Positions 1 to 12,000 of a DNA stretch of 64,000 nt are shown piece by piece. A program made the position numbers and the translations under genes. The stretch spans positions 7,106,062-7,170,061 of the forward strand of contig CM042085.1 in assembly GCA_023512835.1 (NCBI GenBank), written 5' to 3'. The notes under the pieces were generated by a model. It did no database searches. It was not told where the DNA came from and worked only from the letters and a program-made list of their open reading frames with translations. Origin of the DNA: Taxillus chinensis (lineage: Eukaryota; Streptophyta; Magnoliopsida; Santalales; Loranthaceae). How positions within the stretch are numbered: position 1 is the stretch's first letter; each line of letters opens with the position of its first letter.

Positions 1-95
1 ACCATCATTTATGTGTATGACATATTTATTAAAATGCTCTAAGCATATAAGTCAAGTATTTCATTCATATAATCACAGGTCCTTTTAGTTATTAC

Positions 96-605
96 ATGTA
101 TGATTATGAAGATGAAAAAGATTGGCTACTTGCATGGGATAATATGTTTCAGAAATATAGTATTGAGGATAATAAATGGTTGGCTGAAAATTTTTAGGTA
201 AAAGAAAAATGAGTTGTGGTATATGATTAACATATATTCATTATTAATATAAAGAACACCCAATGAAGTGAATTAATAAATAACAACTTAAAAAAGTACT
301 TTAAGCCAAAACATGATATTTTGGGCTTTCTGAGATATTATTCTAGAGTCGCAGCTGATAAATGACATTTAAAACTACAAGATAAGTTTAAAATGACTCA
401 TGAGGCAAACAATTATAGTTTTACATGTTCATATAAAAATGTTGAGATATAATGTAGGTTTGTACACCATGGACATGTTACAAATGTTTTAAGATGAATA
501 TATGAAGATACGGGATTACACTATTTACAAAGTTAGTAAACCTAATGTTATCGTAGAATATAAAGTTAAATATAAGCAGGAAACTCAGAAGGTGAAATAT
601 GAAGT
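96..605 (+). pseudogene. FAR1-related / MULE-type transposase relic
   Basis: The plus strand holds broken reading frames that resemble the C-terminal half of the MULE transposase domain found in plant FAR1/FRS proteins. From 96 one reads an acidic stretch ending DWLLAWDNMF, then KYSIEDNKWL, interrupted by stops. Near 285-420 comes NNLKKYFKPKHDILGFL followed by a basic stretch ending DKFKMTHE, and near 490-600 DEYMKIRDYTIYKVS and a tail rich in VEYKVKYKQ. The order matches the family. Several in-frame stops and frame changes show that it is dead. The zinc-binding SWIM motif that normally follows is not recognisable. It could be a decayed host FRS gene or a MULE transposase; the sequence does not decide, and the N-terminal part lies outside the window. 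Confidence 0.62.
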
Positions 606-780
606 TAACATATGTTAACCATATACCATAACCCATATATGGTATGAAATATAGTCTTTCATAAAGGTAGATGTGAAGTTATTTGTATGGTTGTTGTAAA
701 ATGCATGTCATATTAGATTTGAGTCCCATAAGGACAAAAATTCCATGGCATATGTGAAATTTAAATGAATTTAATTGTTA

Positions 781-1349
781 GAGCATCTCCAATCTTTGTT
801 AGTTAAAATGAATAGCTAAAGCTACATTTAACTTGCTACAGTACTACTTTAACTAATCTTACTCCAATCTTATTTCATTTATATTTTTGCTTAAATTTTC
901 TTTTTCCCAAACTATCCTCTCCCAATCCAATCAAAGCCTTATTGATCTGTGCGTCGGTGCAGCTCCTCCACGCACCGGGGTTGCACACCACGTCGTCGTT
1001 GCCGTGCACTATTAGCAGTGGCACCTCCACCTTTAAGGACACTTCCGGCAGCGACCCGCGGGTTGGCGCAAGTGAACGATGATGCCATAGATCTGGGCGG
1101 TGACGAGGGGTGGGTTGTGACGAGGGGAGACACACGGGGGAGGGGGAGACATAGGGAGGGGGGAGGGGTGGCGCAAGATTGGAAGGGGCTGGATTGGAAA
1201 CTTGATAACTTTACTGAGGTGGCATTGTTAGCTAAAGCTTTATTTGGCTTTTTTTTAACTTTTGCTAGTGATATAACTAATGCATTGAAGAGAGATTTTA
1301 GGTAAATATAACTTTTACTTTAACTTTTGATAAAGGATTGAAAATGCTC
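781..1349. mobile_element. MITE, PIF/Harbinger-like, carrying gene DNA
   Basis: The element starts with gagcatctccaatc at 781 and ends with the imperfect inverted counterpart gattgaaaatgctc at 1349. The similarity continues inward for about 30 bp on each side. TTA lies directly outside both ends (778-780 and 1350-1352), the target duplication expected of PIF/Harbinger (Tourist-type) elements. Both ends are AT-rich, but the centre (about 950-1190) is strongly GC-rich and contains a piece of an alpha/beta-hydrolase gene. No transposase is present, so it is non-autonomous. The combination of TIR, TSD and captured coding DNA fits a Pack-type MITE. Confidence 0.65.
939..1045 (-). pseudogene. captured alpha/beta-hydrolase (monoacylglycerol-lipase-like) fragment
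   Basis: On the minus strand one frame reads VEVPLLIVHGNDDVVCNPG and the next frame continues CVEELHRRTDQ. This is the pattern around the catalytic aspartate loop of plant monoacylglycerol-lipase or caffeoylshikimate-esterase-like hydrolases: a hydrophobic strand, then HG.DD.V.DP, then a helix with EEL.RR. A single small indel at the proline separates the two frames. The nucleophile elbow and the catalytic histidine region are absent, so it cannot encode an enzyme. It lies entirely inside the MITE at 781-1349. The family assignment is from recognition of the motif; the exact parent gene is unknown. Confidence 0.5.
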
Positions 1350-1352
1350 TTA

Positions 1353-2845
1353 TGACATTCATAGTGGGTTAGTCAAAGTTTAAATTTGACTAAAAAATAA
1401 CTATAACATTAAAAATGACTACCAGTGAGCTAAATAGAGTAAATTTAGTCGACTTTAATTTGGTTTGTCATATTTAATCGGCCAAAAGCACTAGTTATTT
1501 TTTTATCACACCCGTCTAGCCACCCATCACTGTCCCATGCTCATCCCCACCATGGATCTCCACCTTCCTCCACAACGAGCATCCGAAGCAACCATATATC
1601 GCCGGTGGAAAGCCCCACGTCAGCCTCCGTGACTTGGATCCCCATGGAGAGCCCCACGATTCCTACCAAAGTGAACCCACTGTCGATAATCCCGTCCCCT
1701 ACCTCTAGGGAGTCTGAGTCCACTTGTTTGTGTGCCAAAGTAATACACCAAAGACCACTCATAGCCATGCCTTGGATTATGTTTTGAAACTTCACCATCT
1801 CTGCATCTTCTCTCCTCGGCATATCTCATCTGCCCTCTGCCGACGATGATCCCTCTCGACGCATGCTATTCATTTGCGGCCTCGGTTGGGACACGATTAC
1901 AATGTTGAGGTTATTATTTAATGTTATAAATTATAGATAATTAAATTTTATAAAAGTGTGTTTTTTAATTAATCAATAATAATAATGGTATAAATTGCGT
2001 GGGTTTGATGTTTGTGATATTTTTGGGTCATCGGCTGACGTGGAAGAAGCCACATCAATATTTTTTTATGATTTGACGTTCTCTCAGATCATCTGCTCGA
2101 GTCATGCTCGATCATCTCTCTTACAGTCAAATCTATTAGTTTTTGGGTTCCATCAACTATAATTTCCGACGAAAACTTCAAACGGCCATAACTTTACACA
2201 CAATGGTCGGAATTAGGTCTTTTTTTTATTTGTATATATCAACGAGAGCTACGACTCAAAAATCCCACGAGGGGTTTTCACTATTGGATTTCTAAAAAAA
2301 CACTCTAATGCCTCCAAAGCCTAATTTTATACCGTGTTCTATTTTTTCCCGTCCAGATCCACGGCTCGAAGCTCCTTCTTCTCTCTTCTACTTTCTTTCT
2401 CTTATCTCAAATGTAATACGCGCAAACGTTAAGTTTTTTTATGTTTTTTTTTTGTTGATGTGTCAATTGCCATGTCAGCCGGGTGAATGGTGAGAATGCA
2501 ACCGCAGTTGCAAATAGTGTTTTTGGAAGGATAATATGGGATGACAGACTTAACTCCGTTAGCATGCATATAGATGTACAAGACTTAATAGAAAGGTGGC
2601 ATTATAAGATTCAGACACATTATGAAAGGAAGTTTCTCCCAAGTTGGTCATAAACTTTGTCCCCACTACAATACATTAATTTGTATGTTTATATTTTTTT
2701 AAAATAAAGTTTATGTAAGAAATATTTTTTGCAATGTGTGATAGGTTCATTTCTATGCTCACCTCGATTTATCAGGAAGAACATAGTAATTAATGTGTTG
2801 GTACAAGTGTTTTTATATATAAAAAATAAGTGCTTATATATATAA
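1353..2845. other. intergenic stretch with a GC-rich island
   Basis: Mostly AT-rich intergenic DNA. A GC-rich island at about 1505-1870 can be read on the minus strand as 93- and 69-residue open frames, with phrases such as DSDSLEVGDGIIDSGF in one frame and HGYEWSLVYYFG in the other. I could not assign either to a family. It may be another captured exon fragment. The rest (1353-1500 and 1870-2845) shows no gene. Confidence 0.4.
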
Positions 2846-3551
2846 GAGCATCTCCAATATTATTTTATATTTTATCTTTATATGTGAATATTTTTTTACA
2901 TGTAAAAAGTCTTTTTTTGTATTTAACTCCAACACTCATCTATTTTATTTATATTTTTATTAAAATAATATTTTTTTGCATTTCTCATCTCTTGGGTCTG
3001 TCGCATCTAGACTCCACTATGTTAGGGTTTCGTTGACAGGGGCGGCGGTGATGGGTGGGGCCGCGACTGCGCTGGCAAGGATGGAGGCGACAGAGATGGA
3101 GCGCAGGGATGAGAGCGGTGGAGATGGGGCACAACAACGATGGGGGAGGGAGACTGCACCTGCGATGGGGAGATCGGGAGATGGGGGGAGGGAGGCTGTG
3201 CGGGCTGGGAGGCTTGAGATGGGGCAGCGGGATGGAGATGGGGCGATGGAGATGGGGATGGGGATGGAGACGGAGATGAGGATGGAGATGGAGATGGGCG
3301 GTGGAGATGGGGCAGGGAGATGGGGCAGCGAGATGGAGATGGGGATGGGGATGGAGACGGTGCGGTGGAGATGGGGCAGCAGGATGGAGAACCTGCGATG
3401 AGAGAATGGGAGAAAGGAGAAAGAGGGAGAAACTAAAAATAATAATAAAATAATATGTAGATAATATATAATGACTCTTCAAATGTAAAGAGTCACTGTA
3501 GTATTTTTTAGATGTAGAAAGCTATATAAAGAGCCTGTTGTTGTTGAAGCA
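2846..3551. mobile_element. second MITE with GC-rich core
   Basis: It begins at 2846 with gagcatctccaatat, preceded by TAA, and ends near 3551 with a degenerate inverted end (gcctgttgttgttgaagc) followed by TAA. Subterminal sequences such as gagtcactgtagta near 3489 are typical of plant TIR MITEs whose ends read GAGCATCTCCAACAGGCTC. The ends are AT-rich and the core at about 2985-3400 is GC-rich. No transposase is visible. The right end is less well conserved than the left, so the boundary there is approximate. Confidence 0.5.
3060..3390 (+). repeat. purine-rich minisatellite, GATGGGGATGGA-type
   Basis: The plus strand is a degenerate tandem array of GATGGAGATGGGG and GATGGGGCAG units, almost free of pyrimidines except T and scattered C. 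Such G-runs could form G-quadruplexes. Open frames across it (Met/Glu/Gly-rich on plus, Pro/His-rich on minus) are low-complexity by-products of the repeat and are not annotated as genes. Confidence 0.75.
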
Positions 3552-3922
3552 TAAAATTAAAATTTTACTATTACGTATAAATAATAAAGAATGTGTTAGA
3601 AATGCTGTAACATTGAGCAATTAATTTTGCCTACTTGTGTAGGTAACTTTTAGCGAAGAAAAAGCTAAATTAACAAAACGAGACAACGAAGTACATTTAA
3701 AAGTGTTTTCTCTCTAGACAAAAAACACAGCCTAAAGTAACTGCTGAAATTGAGTCTCAAACCACGCGGGCTTCACAAATTCAATATCAACCAAAAACAA
3801 AGAGAAAGAATTACTTGCTCCTACAGCATCCACATAATGATAATAATAAGAAGAAGAAGAAGTTCGGATACAGTAACTCAAACCAGCACACCAAAAAAAC
3901 TGCATATACTAGACGTACGACG
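3552..3922. other. spacer downstream of the NHL gene
   Basis: AT-rich sequence between the MITE and the stop codon of the minus-strand LEA2 gene. The right part presumably holds that gene's 3' untranslated region. I see no other feature. Confidence 0.4.
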
Positions 3923-4543
3923 TTAAACATCCACGTCGCAATGCGTCCTATCAAAAGGCTTCGTCAGGGAGAAGTGAGCCAGCACCGGAAAACAAGAGAC
4001 CTCCAGCGTCCGATGTGTCGACTTCCATATCCCCACCTTGAACCTTATCCTCGCCCTCAGTTTTACCGCCACCTCCACCACTCCCGAGCCCCTCTCCACC
4101 CTCAGCTGCCTCGCTGCTTCGTCCGCCATCGCCGCCGCATGTGCCTCCACCGTCACGTCCAGCCGCCGAGCGCTCCGGCGGCCCTGCAAGAACGGCTCCT
4201 CCGTGCCCGCCGCCACCGTACCGTCGTCGTAGGACACCGACGTTTGGATGGAGTCGTAGTACACGGAGACGTGCCGGTTGGGGTTGTATGCGCGCAGGAC
4301 GACGTGGAAGGTGGCGTTGAGGCGGCGGTCGTGGGAGATGTCAACGCTGTGGACCGTGGCGTCCTCAACGGTGTAGACGAGGCGTTTGGGGCTGATGAAC
4401 ACCCACGCCAGGAGGATGGCTACTCCCACGAGGACTATGAGGACGAGGGCGATCAAGGGGGCGATGCGAGCTAGCGGGGTGCGTGGCCGCCGGCGCCGGC
4501 CGGACACGGCCGCCGAGGAGGCTGTCGTAGCTTGATCCGCCAT
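3923..4543 (-). CDS. NDR1/HIN1-like protein (LEA_2 domain)
   Basis: Single-exon gene for a 206-aa protein. After a short Ala/Ser-rich start comes a basic patch (RRRRPRTP, about residues 17-24). Next is one strong membrane segment (about 27-50, IAPLIALVLIVLVGVAILLA). Then follows a LEA_2 beta-sandwich with the family hallmark NPNRHVSVYYD (about residues 88-98) and an ending in a Cys-containing strand close to the C-terminus. This is the architecture of plant NDR1/HIN1-like (NHL) proteins, type II plasma-membrane proteins linked to defence and abiotic stress. The length fits the family. Third positions are extremely GC-rich, unlike the AT-rich flanks. The start at 4543 is the first ATG in frame and gives a complete N-terminus. 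The family is confident; the exact member is not. Confidence 0.88.
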   Translation of the reverse strand: MADQATTASSAAVSGRRRRPRTPLARIAPLIALVLIVLVGVAILLAWVFISPKRLVYTVEDATVHSVDISHDRRLNATFHVVLRAYNPNRHVSVYYDSIQTSVSYDDGTVAAGTEEPFLQGRRSARRLDVTVEAHAAAMADEAARQLRVERGSGVVEVAVKLRARIRFKVGIWKSTHRTLEVSCFPVLAHFSLTKPFDRTHCDVDV

Positions 4544-4611
4544 AGTTTGGGAGTGAGTAGTAAGCTGTTTGTGGTTGCTTGCTCCTCGATCCCCATATGC
4601 ATGCTATATGC

Positions 4612-4621
4612 CTTTTTATGT
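4612..4621 (-). promoter_or_regulatory. TATA-like box of the NHL gene
   Basis: On the minus strand the sequence reads acataaaaag about 70 bases upstream of the start codon at 4543, a plausible TATA element. No transcript evidence is available. Confidence 0.35.
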
Positions 4622-7600
4622 AACTGAAGATATATACGCGCGCTTTCTTTTATTCATTTTTTTTTTAACGCTGCTTTTGGTTTTTCTTGCATGGAACTCA
4701 AGACATCTTCTTCGCCTTTAACACATGATCAGGTAGGCCGGTGGCTAAAATATTATAGCGTGCGTTGAAGATATTCCATTAACACCGTTCCAAGTCATTC
4801 CTCAGAATGTACATGAGACAGCCACGTTAAATTAATCCAGATAAATTATTATGTTGGGGACATAATAATAATAATAGTAATTATTATTATTATTATTATT
4901 AATTATTTTTATAGAAGAGCGGGAGCTTGTAATTCCATAAATGGTGAATTTTTTTTTTTATGTTGCTAAGATTTTAATTGATGTCTTGATCTCTTTTTAA
5001 GGTTCTTGCTAAATCTTCAAGTTATACTACGGGCCAGCCCGTCTACCCATTCATCTTTGCTTTATACTGATGAAGCTACTAGCTATAACCTATACATGCG
5101 TTCAGTTTAGTACGACCTTTGGGCAAAAACTCATGAGATCCAAAAACAAGCAAATATGCGCGTATATATATGTATATATATAGGACCAACATTCACTCAA
5201 ATGAAATGTGTGGCTGGTGACCACCAACAAAATTCACTGGCCAGATATATGCTCGTACGTGCTCACGATATTTGAAAGAAGATAATTAAATAACTTATCA
5301 CATGTATCCGATAATTCGGTTCGGTTCAAATTCACGGCCTTGTGAGTCCTGTGAGCACAATGAGATCGGTTTGCAAAATCAATTTATGCATTTTTTTAGA
5401 ATTTTTTTTTCACTAAATAGGTTGGAAATTATAATTCGAATCAGAATTTTCTGTTGTAACAGCTAGGATGTTGTACAATAAAATGATATTATTTTACCTT
5501 AAAATAATACTGTATTGGTATGCATTCTTAAAAAAACTTTCAAGATAATATCATTTTACTATAAAATATTCCTATTGTTGTAGAATACTTGTGATATCAT
5601 CATATCAATACATGATTTTGAATTTATGTTAAGTTTGTATAATCTCCGTCCTTAATTACGCATCAAGGCTTGAATTATTTGAAAAGGAGAATGGGCCAGA
5701 TCTAATGTTTTACGATTTTTGGGTTTGTTCAATAAGTGTTGTCATAGAAGAAAATAGTGATAATGTGGCCAAAGTTACAAAATTAATTTCATCGGCGTTG
5801 GTTTGGTTGGCAAGTTCACTGTACAGTGCTATGACTTTTGTGGGTTCTCGCTTAGTTTAGTTGAGTTTCCTTTTCCTTGCTATTTAAAACACACCGTTAT
5901 ATGGTCTAATACATTTTTATAATCATGATCAAATGATTTAAATTATAATTTTATCTAATTATTCATGTGTTATAATAAAAATATAATATGAACAATTATT
6001 ATAATCATACTATACTCACTAGTTTCCTTTTCTATTTATCGGACATATATCTTATTAGAACTTAGTAAGACCCATAAGTGTGTGTGTACACACACATATA
6101 TAATTATTTATTATTTATAACATTAGGTTTAATATTGTTTGTTTTATCTTTGTCCCTAGACTTATTATTGTTTTACTATTGTTAGAACACTCACATTTGG
6201 TTTGGCATCTCCATCTTCTATTTTGGAGATAAATATTATATCTATTCCTTAAAATTTATTTATTTTTTCAAAAACATTAAATATCTTATTTTTCAGTTAT
6301 ATATATATATATATTTATTCATTAATTTATTTTTAATTATTTTATCTCTTTTCCTTTCATTTATTACAATCAATTAAAAATTTACAAATATAATAACTAT
6401 AAAAATTAGAGGAAAAATATTATGAGATGAATAATAAATGTCTAAAATAAAATTTTACTATTAATTTACTATCCGTAGATGCTCTTAGTTTATACTTCTC
6501 TATATTAATACTTTACATTTTATTAAAGTTTTAGCTTACTTGTCTTAAAGTCTTATAATTATTTTAGTATGGGCCCCTTGTTTTTTTTTTTTGCTTTTAC
6601 TACTTTTGTCTTATTATTACCTTTCATTACAAGCAAACTCTTGCAAGTTTTACATAAGGTCTTGTAGAAAACTCATCAACATAATATCTTTATTAATGGC
6701 AAATCCATCAATATAGACCTCAAGGTTTATTCTAACAAATTATTTTCCAGTTTGTATAAATTTAAAAATTTGTTATGAATTCTTCTTTTTGTATAAATTC
6801 CCATTTTCATAAACAAATACTTCTATCGGTAAAAAAATCAAACCTACGTTTTTGTAAACCTATGTGCAAAGGATCTATGCCAACATTCTATCCGTTTGTA
6901 TAGATCCTTTGATCTATTCTGATAAAACATTTTTCCATTAATATAGATCTTTAAAAAATCTTCAAAATTTTTTCATTGATATAATATATCTTTACCTTTA
7001 AAAACAAATAATTTCCTAGGTAAATACAAACTTCTGTCTTTATTCAAACATATAGGCCAAAGATTTATACCAACGGTTTTTCAATAATATTTTGTAATTA
7101 ATTAATTAAATTTTATTTTATTGGGAGTTTTCCTAACATTCAAATTTAAGTGAGTAGTTCATTTTTTTTCAACAAATAATTCAATTAACAAATAATTTTA
7201 TTTTTATTTTGATTGTATAAATAAAAAAATCACCAAAATCAACCACAAAAAAATCTTCCAAAGAAATTATAATATTTTATCCATAAGAGAATTAATAACA
7301 ACAAAGAAATATATATCATAAGCACAATTGGGTGTTAAATAAGCCAATGGCACACGGGTTGGCCTGCATTTTTAAACAGGCTAAGTAGATCATTTTAAGA
7401 CCATTTAATAACAAACCTAAACAAAGTTTGGCTCCCTAGGCCACAATTTAAATGGCTTGGCTCATATAAATACAAGCTAGCTCACGGGCCACAGACTTAC
7501 CCTAGCCCAGCCAAATAGCGAGGCCCAATTGCCAAAGTCATAGACCTGATCACTAGACCTAACACAGCCCCAGCAGCCCATCCTATTAGATTATTTTAAA

Positions 7601-8875
7601 AATATATAGTATTAACTCTTAGAAAAAAAAAAAAAGACTTAACCTGCCACACAAGCAAGCTTCCCTGAGCCAGAAATTTCAGGCGTATTTAAAAGTAAAG
7701 CTAAATGGGCTTAACCCATTTAGGCCTAGACTCGCATAGATTGAGCTTGATTTAGCCTAATAGTTTAATGCTGCTATAAACACACCATCGATTACATTAA
7801 CTATTTATATTAAACATTTTATTTATTATTGTCATCACTTCTTTCATTACATAGGACAAAATGTGATGATTTGAATATGAAAAAGAACAATTATTTAGAA
7901 AAGAGAACTTATATATACAATTAATTTACAGTATCACCGTAAAACTGTAATCAATGTGAACAGTTTTAATTTATTTGTATATGATCTGATTTGATGCTAT
8001 GTTGTTATGATTACCGCCGATTATAGATACTTGCTGTTTATAGCAAAGATATATTCATTATTTGCCTTTAAAACCTACAATTGCATTAGAAAAAAAATGA
8101 TGATAATTAAAAAAGTTAATCTTAAAAATATGCTCCAAACAAGTGCTGAAGAGAGTTTTTTTTTGTTACGAGCAAATTCCTATGATAAAAAAAAAAATAG
8201 AAATAATAGAATTTAACCTACAAATTATTCAATTAAGGCAATATTCAGATGTTCCTCAATACAAGAACTTAACCCAAACATGAATCTATTTGTTTTATAT
8301 ATGCACATAATATATATATATATATATGCATATATTCACGCATGAATGTGCTGGTGAATATGTATCCAATTACAAAATTGATATAAGAACATATTCCGAA
8401 CCCATGTCTGAATGTAATACTGGCACCATAAACAAAAAAAATTAGTAGCAGCGAACGGTAACACTTTTACCACCAAAATGCTACTGTAGAGAAGAAGAAT
8501 TGAAATACAAAAGTATCATATGGGCCCCTAAAAGGGTGCAAAAGTAGATTCTTAGATACAGACACCTTGATCCTAAAATTTAACAATGCACGAGTTTCTC
8601 AAAAATCAGTACTCAATAATAGTATTGCTTCACTACACCAACTACATTTCCATTCACTCTTCCAAAGTGCCATTAACATGTTTAATTAAAGTTCTAGAAA
8701 TTCAACATGGGATGCCAATAAAACTTGAGAAAAGGAGGAGGAGGACGACGACATATTGGCGTCTCCAAACATACAGGAAAGTCATAGAATTCACGCAGCT
8801 GATACTACAAAGCTGGTAATTCTTTGGTGACACTAATGAACTCATGATTGTCAATAATCTAATCAATGTAAGTAC
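4622..8875. other. AT-rich intergenic region
   Basis: No gene is supported here. It contains poly-A/T runs, TA dinucleotide microsatellites (about 6299-6316 and 8309-8328), a MITE-like unit at 6204-6484, and a moderately GC-rich repeat-like block at 7340-7760 with recurring ggcc and gccca words on both strands, which resembles a decayed TIR element. Short open frames at 8007-8216 and 8586-8819 have no recognisable domain and look random. Confidence 0.55.
6204..6484. mobile_element. small MITE-like unit
   Basis: Left end ggcatctccatcttc and right end gtagatgctc followed by TTA form a short inverted pair around an AT-rich 280-bp body. The internal words (tttattacaatcaattaaaaat) also occur in the MITE at 46981-47225. 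The TIR match is short, so the call is tentative. Confidence 0.4.
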
Positions 8876-9011
8876 CTTGGCAAAACAAAGCTTTCACATT
8901 ATACTCTCCAGCACGCATTACAAAGTCTGTGCCAGCAATGCTCCTCTGGACCTCTGGCAGAAGCTCTGCAAAGGATGGGTCTTCTCCTCGGCAGCAAAGC
9001 CAAATGGCTTA
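8876..9011 (-). pseudogene. isolated exon-like fragment, family unknown
   Basis: On the minus strand a 136-base block lies between an acceptor-like ctgtag and a donor-like CAAG/gtactt. It reads KPFGFAAEE in one frame and, after a one-base shift, DPSFAELLPEVQRSIAGTDF followed by VMRAGEYNVKALFCQ. The composition looks protein-like and the flanks are random AT-rich DNA. I do not recognise the family and found no partner exons on either side that can be joined with confidence. It is most likely a relic exon of a decayed or transposed gene; a poorly resolved real gene is the alternative. Confidence 0.35.
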
Positions 9012-12000
9012 CTACAGTAAAAGAAGAAACTTCCCATTAAGACAACTCCTCAGAACACAGTGATAAGCATTCTGAGACTGGTTCCCAGAAGTTTGGATGA
9101 TTCTTGAGAGGCGGATTATGACTTATGAGAGGAAGTTGAGTGACATTTCTGGTGATGCTCTCTCTGTGGAAGCAGAGAATGAGGCCACTGCTGAATCAAC
9201 TTCCTTGTCTGGAGCTGCAAAATCATCAGAAAAAAACTGGAAAGTAAGTACAAACTAATATTTTATTTTATTGTAAAGTTAGGCATTTCGAGGGAAAAAA
9301 CTCGGGATGAGAGCTTCAATTTTACTTAGAAGTAAGGAATTGCTGGCATCGGAGAATATATATTCAAGTTTACAGAAGGCCAAAAAAAACTGCCCAACAA
9401 ATACTTATTATTATTATGATGATGCTTGCCAGCATACAGCCCTAGTATTATTCTCTTTACATGTTTATAGAACTTAATAAATATACGTGCATATCATATG
9501 CTTACGTTTGGGGAGTTTGTCATCATCAGGAGGGAACACAAAACTAATCTAAGATCCGGTGACCATATGGAAATAACAACAAAAGACAAGCTTAAATTCA
9601 GGGCAAATTAAAAACCAGACAAGATAAAACACCAAGTACTAGATAAGATGCATCTTTCATTAAGATTTAGATATTTGAAGTTTCTGTCTGCATGCAAATT
9701 AGCCTTTTTTTCTGCCCCTCAGCCTCAGGTTGACAGAAAAGCCCAAACTATTGGGCACTTGCTTTCGCAGTGAAACATGAAAATATCCACGCCTGTTAAA
9801 TTGAGAGAGGACATCCTAGCTTATGCGAGCATCATTCTTGGCAGTATAGTGGCTTACATTATTAACAAGCGTTCTCCATTATCTTGACCATCTGATAAGA
9901 TAAAACCATAACATTTCTAACTAACATAGTAGTTTTCTTCCATCCAGTTTTGATTTGTGGGGGTTGAGTAGAGATCAAGTACATCAATGTAGATAGATTG
10001 ATTTGACTGTTGGTGGAGGAACCTGGAAACAGGGGCTGCACAACTTGCAGGCTTCAGCATTCCTCCTGTGATGGCTGCTTTGGAAGGTGAAACAGATTTA
10101 GGCTTAAACTCAAGTATCATTTATTTATCCTTTGCAACTAATGTGGGGCAAGGAACACCTGCTCTACAACCTAATCAATGGAACATGAAAATGATAAAAC
10201 AGAACCCGGAAACCAAGAATGGCAGTCTCATGAGGGCTTCAGACAATTATCAATAGGATTTGAACCATTTTTGCAGGTGTTTTGTCAAAAGATTCTCTAA
10301 AGTGTTCTAACAAAGTTTTTCTTCGACATTGAGCCTGAAACATGTATACATGATCCCAAGAAAACATGAAGTACTGGACGCCTGGACCAAAAAGAGGACA
10401 AACTATTACCGGGTTACAAGCTAAATGCCAATAAAACTGCTGCTAATTTACATGCCACAACATATGATGCATTTGATGCTGAATCCACAGAAATAACAAG
10501 CCATACATTAAGCTAAAATCACATAAGCCACATGTCACAAAATGTAGGAAAGAAATATCAAATAGCTCTAAACTTATATTGTTGTTCCTGGACATGCTTT
10601 ACCGAGAGTTCACATTACTAGCCCAATTATTTTCTACAATTGATGCAAGCAACTAGATTCAATAACTGAATTAAAAGTATCTGATAATTTTGTACAACCA
10701 ACCGTTTGAATTAGTGCATGACAGATGAAAGCATGATAAAACTACTATCATGAGAAAAAGTAATAATGAGTTCAACACTTCATATAATACCACATTTCAT
10801 TTTTATATGATCCAGTATATAGTGTGAAGTAGCCAATGAGATGAAATCAAATCAAGTTAGTTGACAGCATTAGATTTCAGGCGCCCAAAAAGTGTAGAAT
10901 GCAACTAAATCAAACACAAGTCCAATCCAATAATTGTGTGGCTTGGAAAAAAAAAATCTGCCAATCACCATAGAAGAAATTCAACAATAATGGGATGAGC
11001 AAATTAATTTATTCATTGAACATTTTGTCCTCTTCACTTTCATCTTGTTTTTGCCCCTTGTGGAGATCCTGTCCAAAATTTTCAGTTTTGGTCTGCACAA
11101 CTGTCAAACCATAACAGTTAAATTTAAATGAGTGGATTCAGCCATTGACCTGTGTTGCTACTAGTTTCAAACAACCTGAAGTCCGTAATAAATATTGAAC
11201 ATCCAATCTTTTGGACCATGTTATTTGTACAATTTGTACAGAAGAAAATATAACTCAATCGCCTTGCCATGAATTTTGACCCCTAGAGGTGCACAAACAC
11301 ACGCACACAAGATGAAAGTATAGATATACATTTATTTGTCTAATAAAGAATTATTTAAACACTAAAATAAAATTTTATTATAAATCTACTACTTTTATAA
11401 ATAAATGTTATGCTACTAGTCAGTCAGTCAATAAACCCCCGTTAAGCCAAGTTCTAAATTTTTAATTAATACTTATATTTTTTGTTTGGGCTACATTACA
11501 TACAATCAAGGTCATTATTTTTAATGATTATACTGAGATTTTATTTTATTCCTATCAAATTATTTTATTTACCCTAAAATATGTTTGTACAAAAATACAA
11601 AACATAACCGTGCAAAAAGAGACATTTGTCATGCACTATTTTGTTCTTTTTTTACTTTTGTTGATTTTATTCAATTCATGCAAAATATTCATAAAAACAC
11701 ACACACAAAATCAGCTGCATGCCTAAAACATTTATTACTTAAACTAGTTTTTTTTTAGTAAAAAGCATCTAAATTGTTTATGAACTTAAGTTTCAATAAT
11801 CAGGAATTTGGCTCCCATAATAAATTCCATTGAAAAATAAACCAGTGTAGAATTTCAAGAACATATTCCAATCATGAAATGGACTCATATCAATTGTCAA
11901 TATTGGGTGCTTGTAAACCGTGTTTAAAGAAGCTACATAAAGTATCAAGATAACTGCAGGTACATATTTTCCCATAATAAATCACTATCCCCAAGTTAAA

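Noticed and set aside
2985..3482. 165-aa Pro/His-rich minus-strand frame and the Met/Glu/Gly-rich plus-strand frames over the same DNA
   Set aside because: They are translations of the GATGG minisatellite; low complexity on all frames and no domain.
3815..4474. 219-aa plus-strand frame over the NHL gene
   Set aside because: Arg/His-rich shadow of the GC-rich LEA2 coding strand; no domain.
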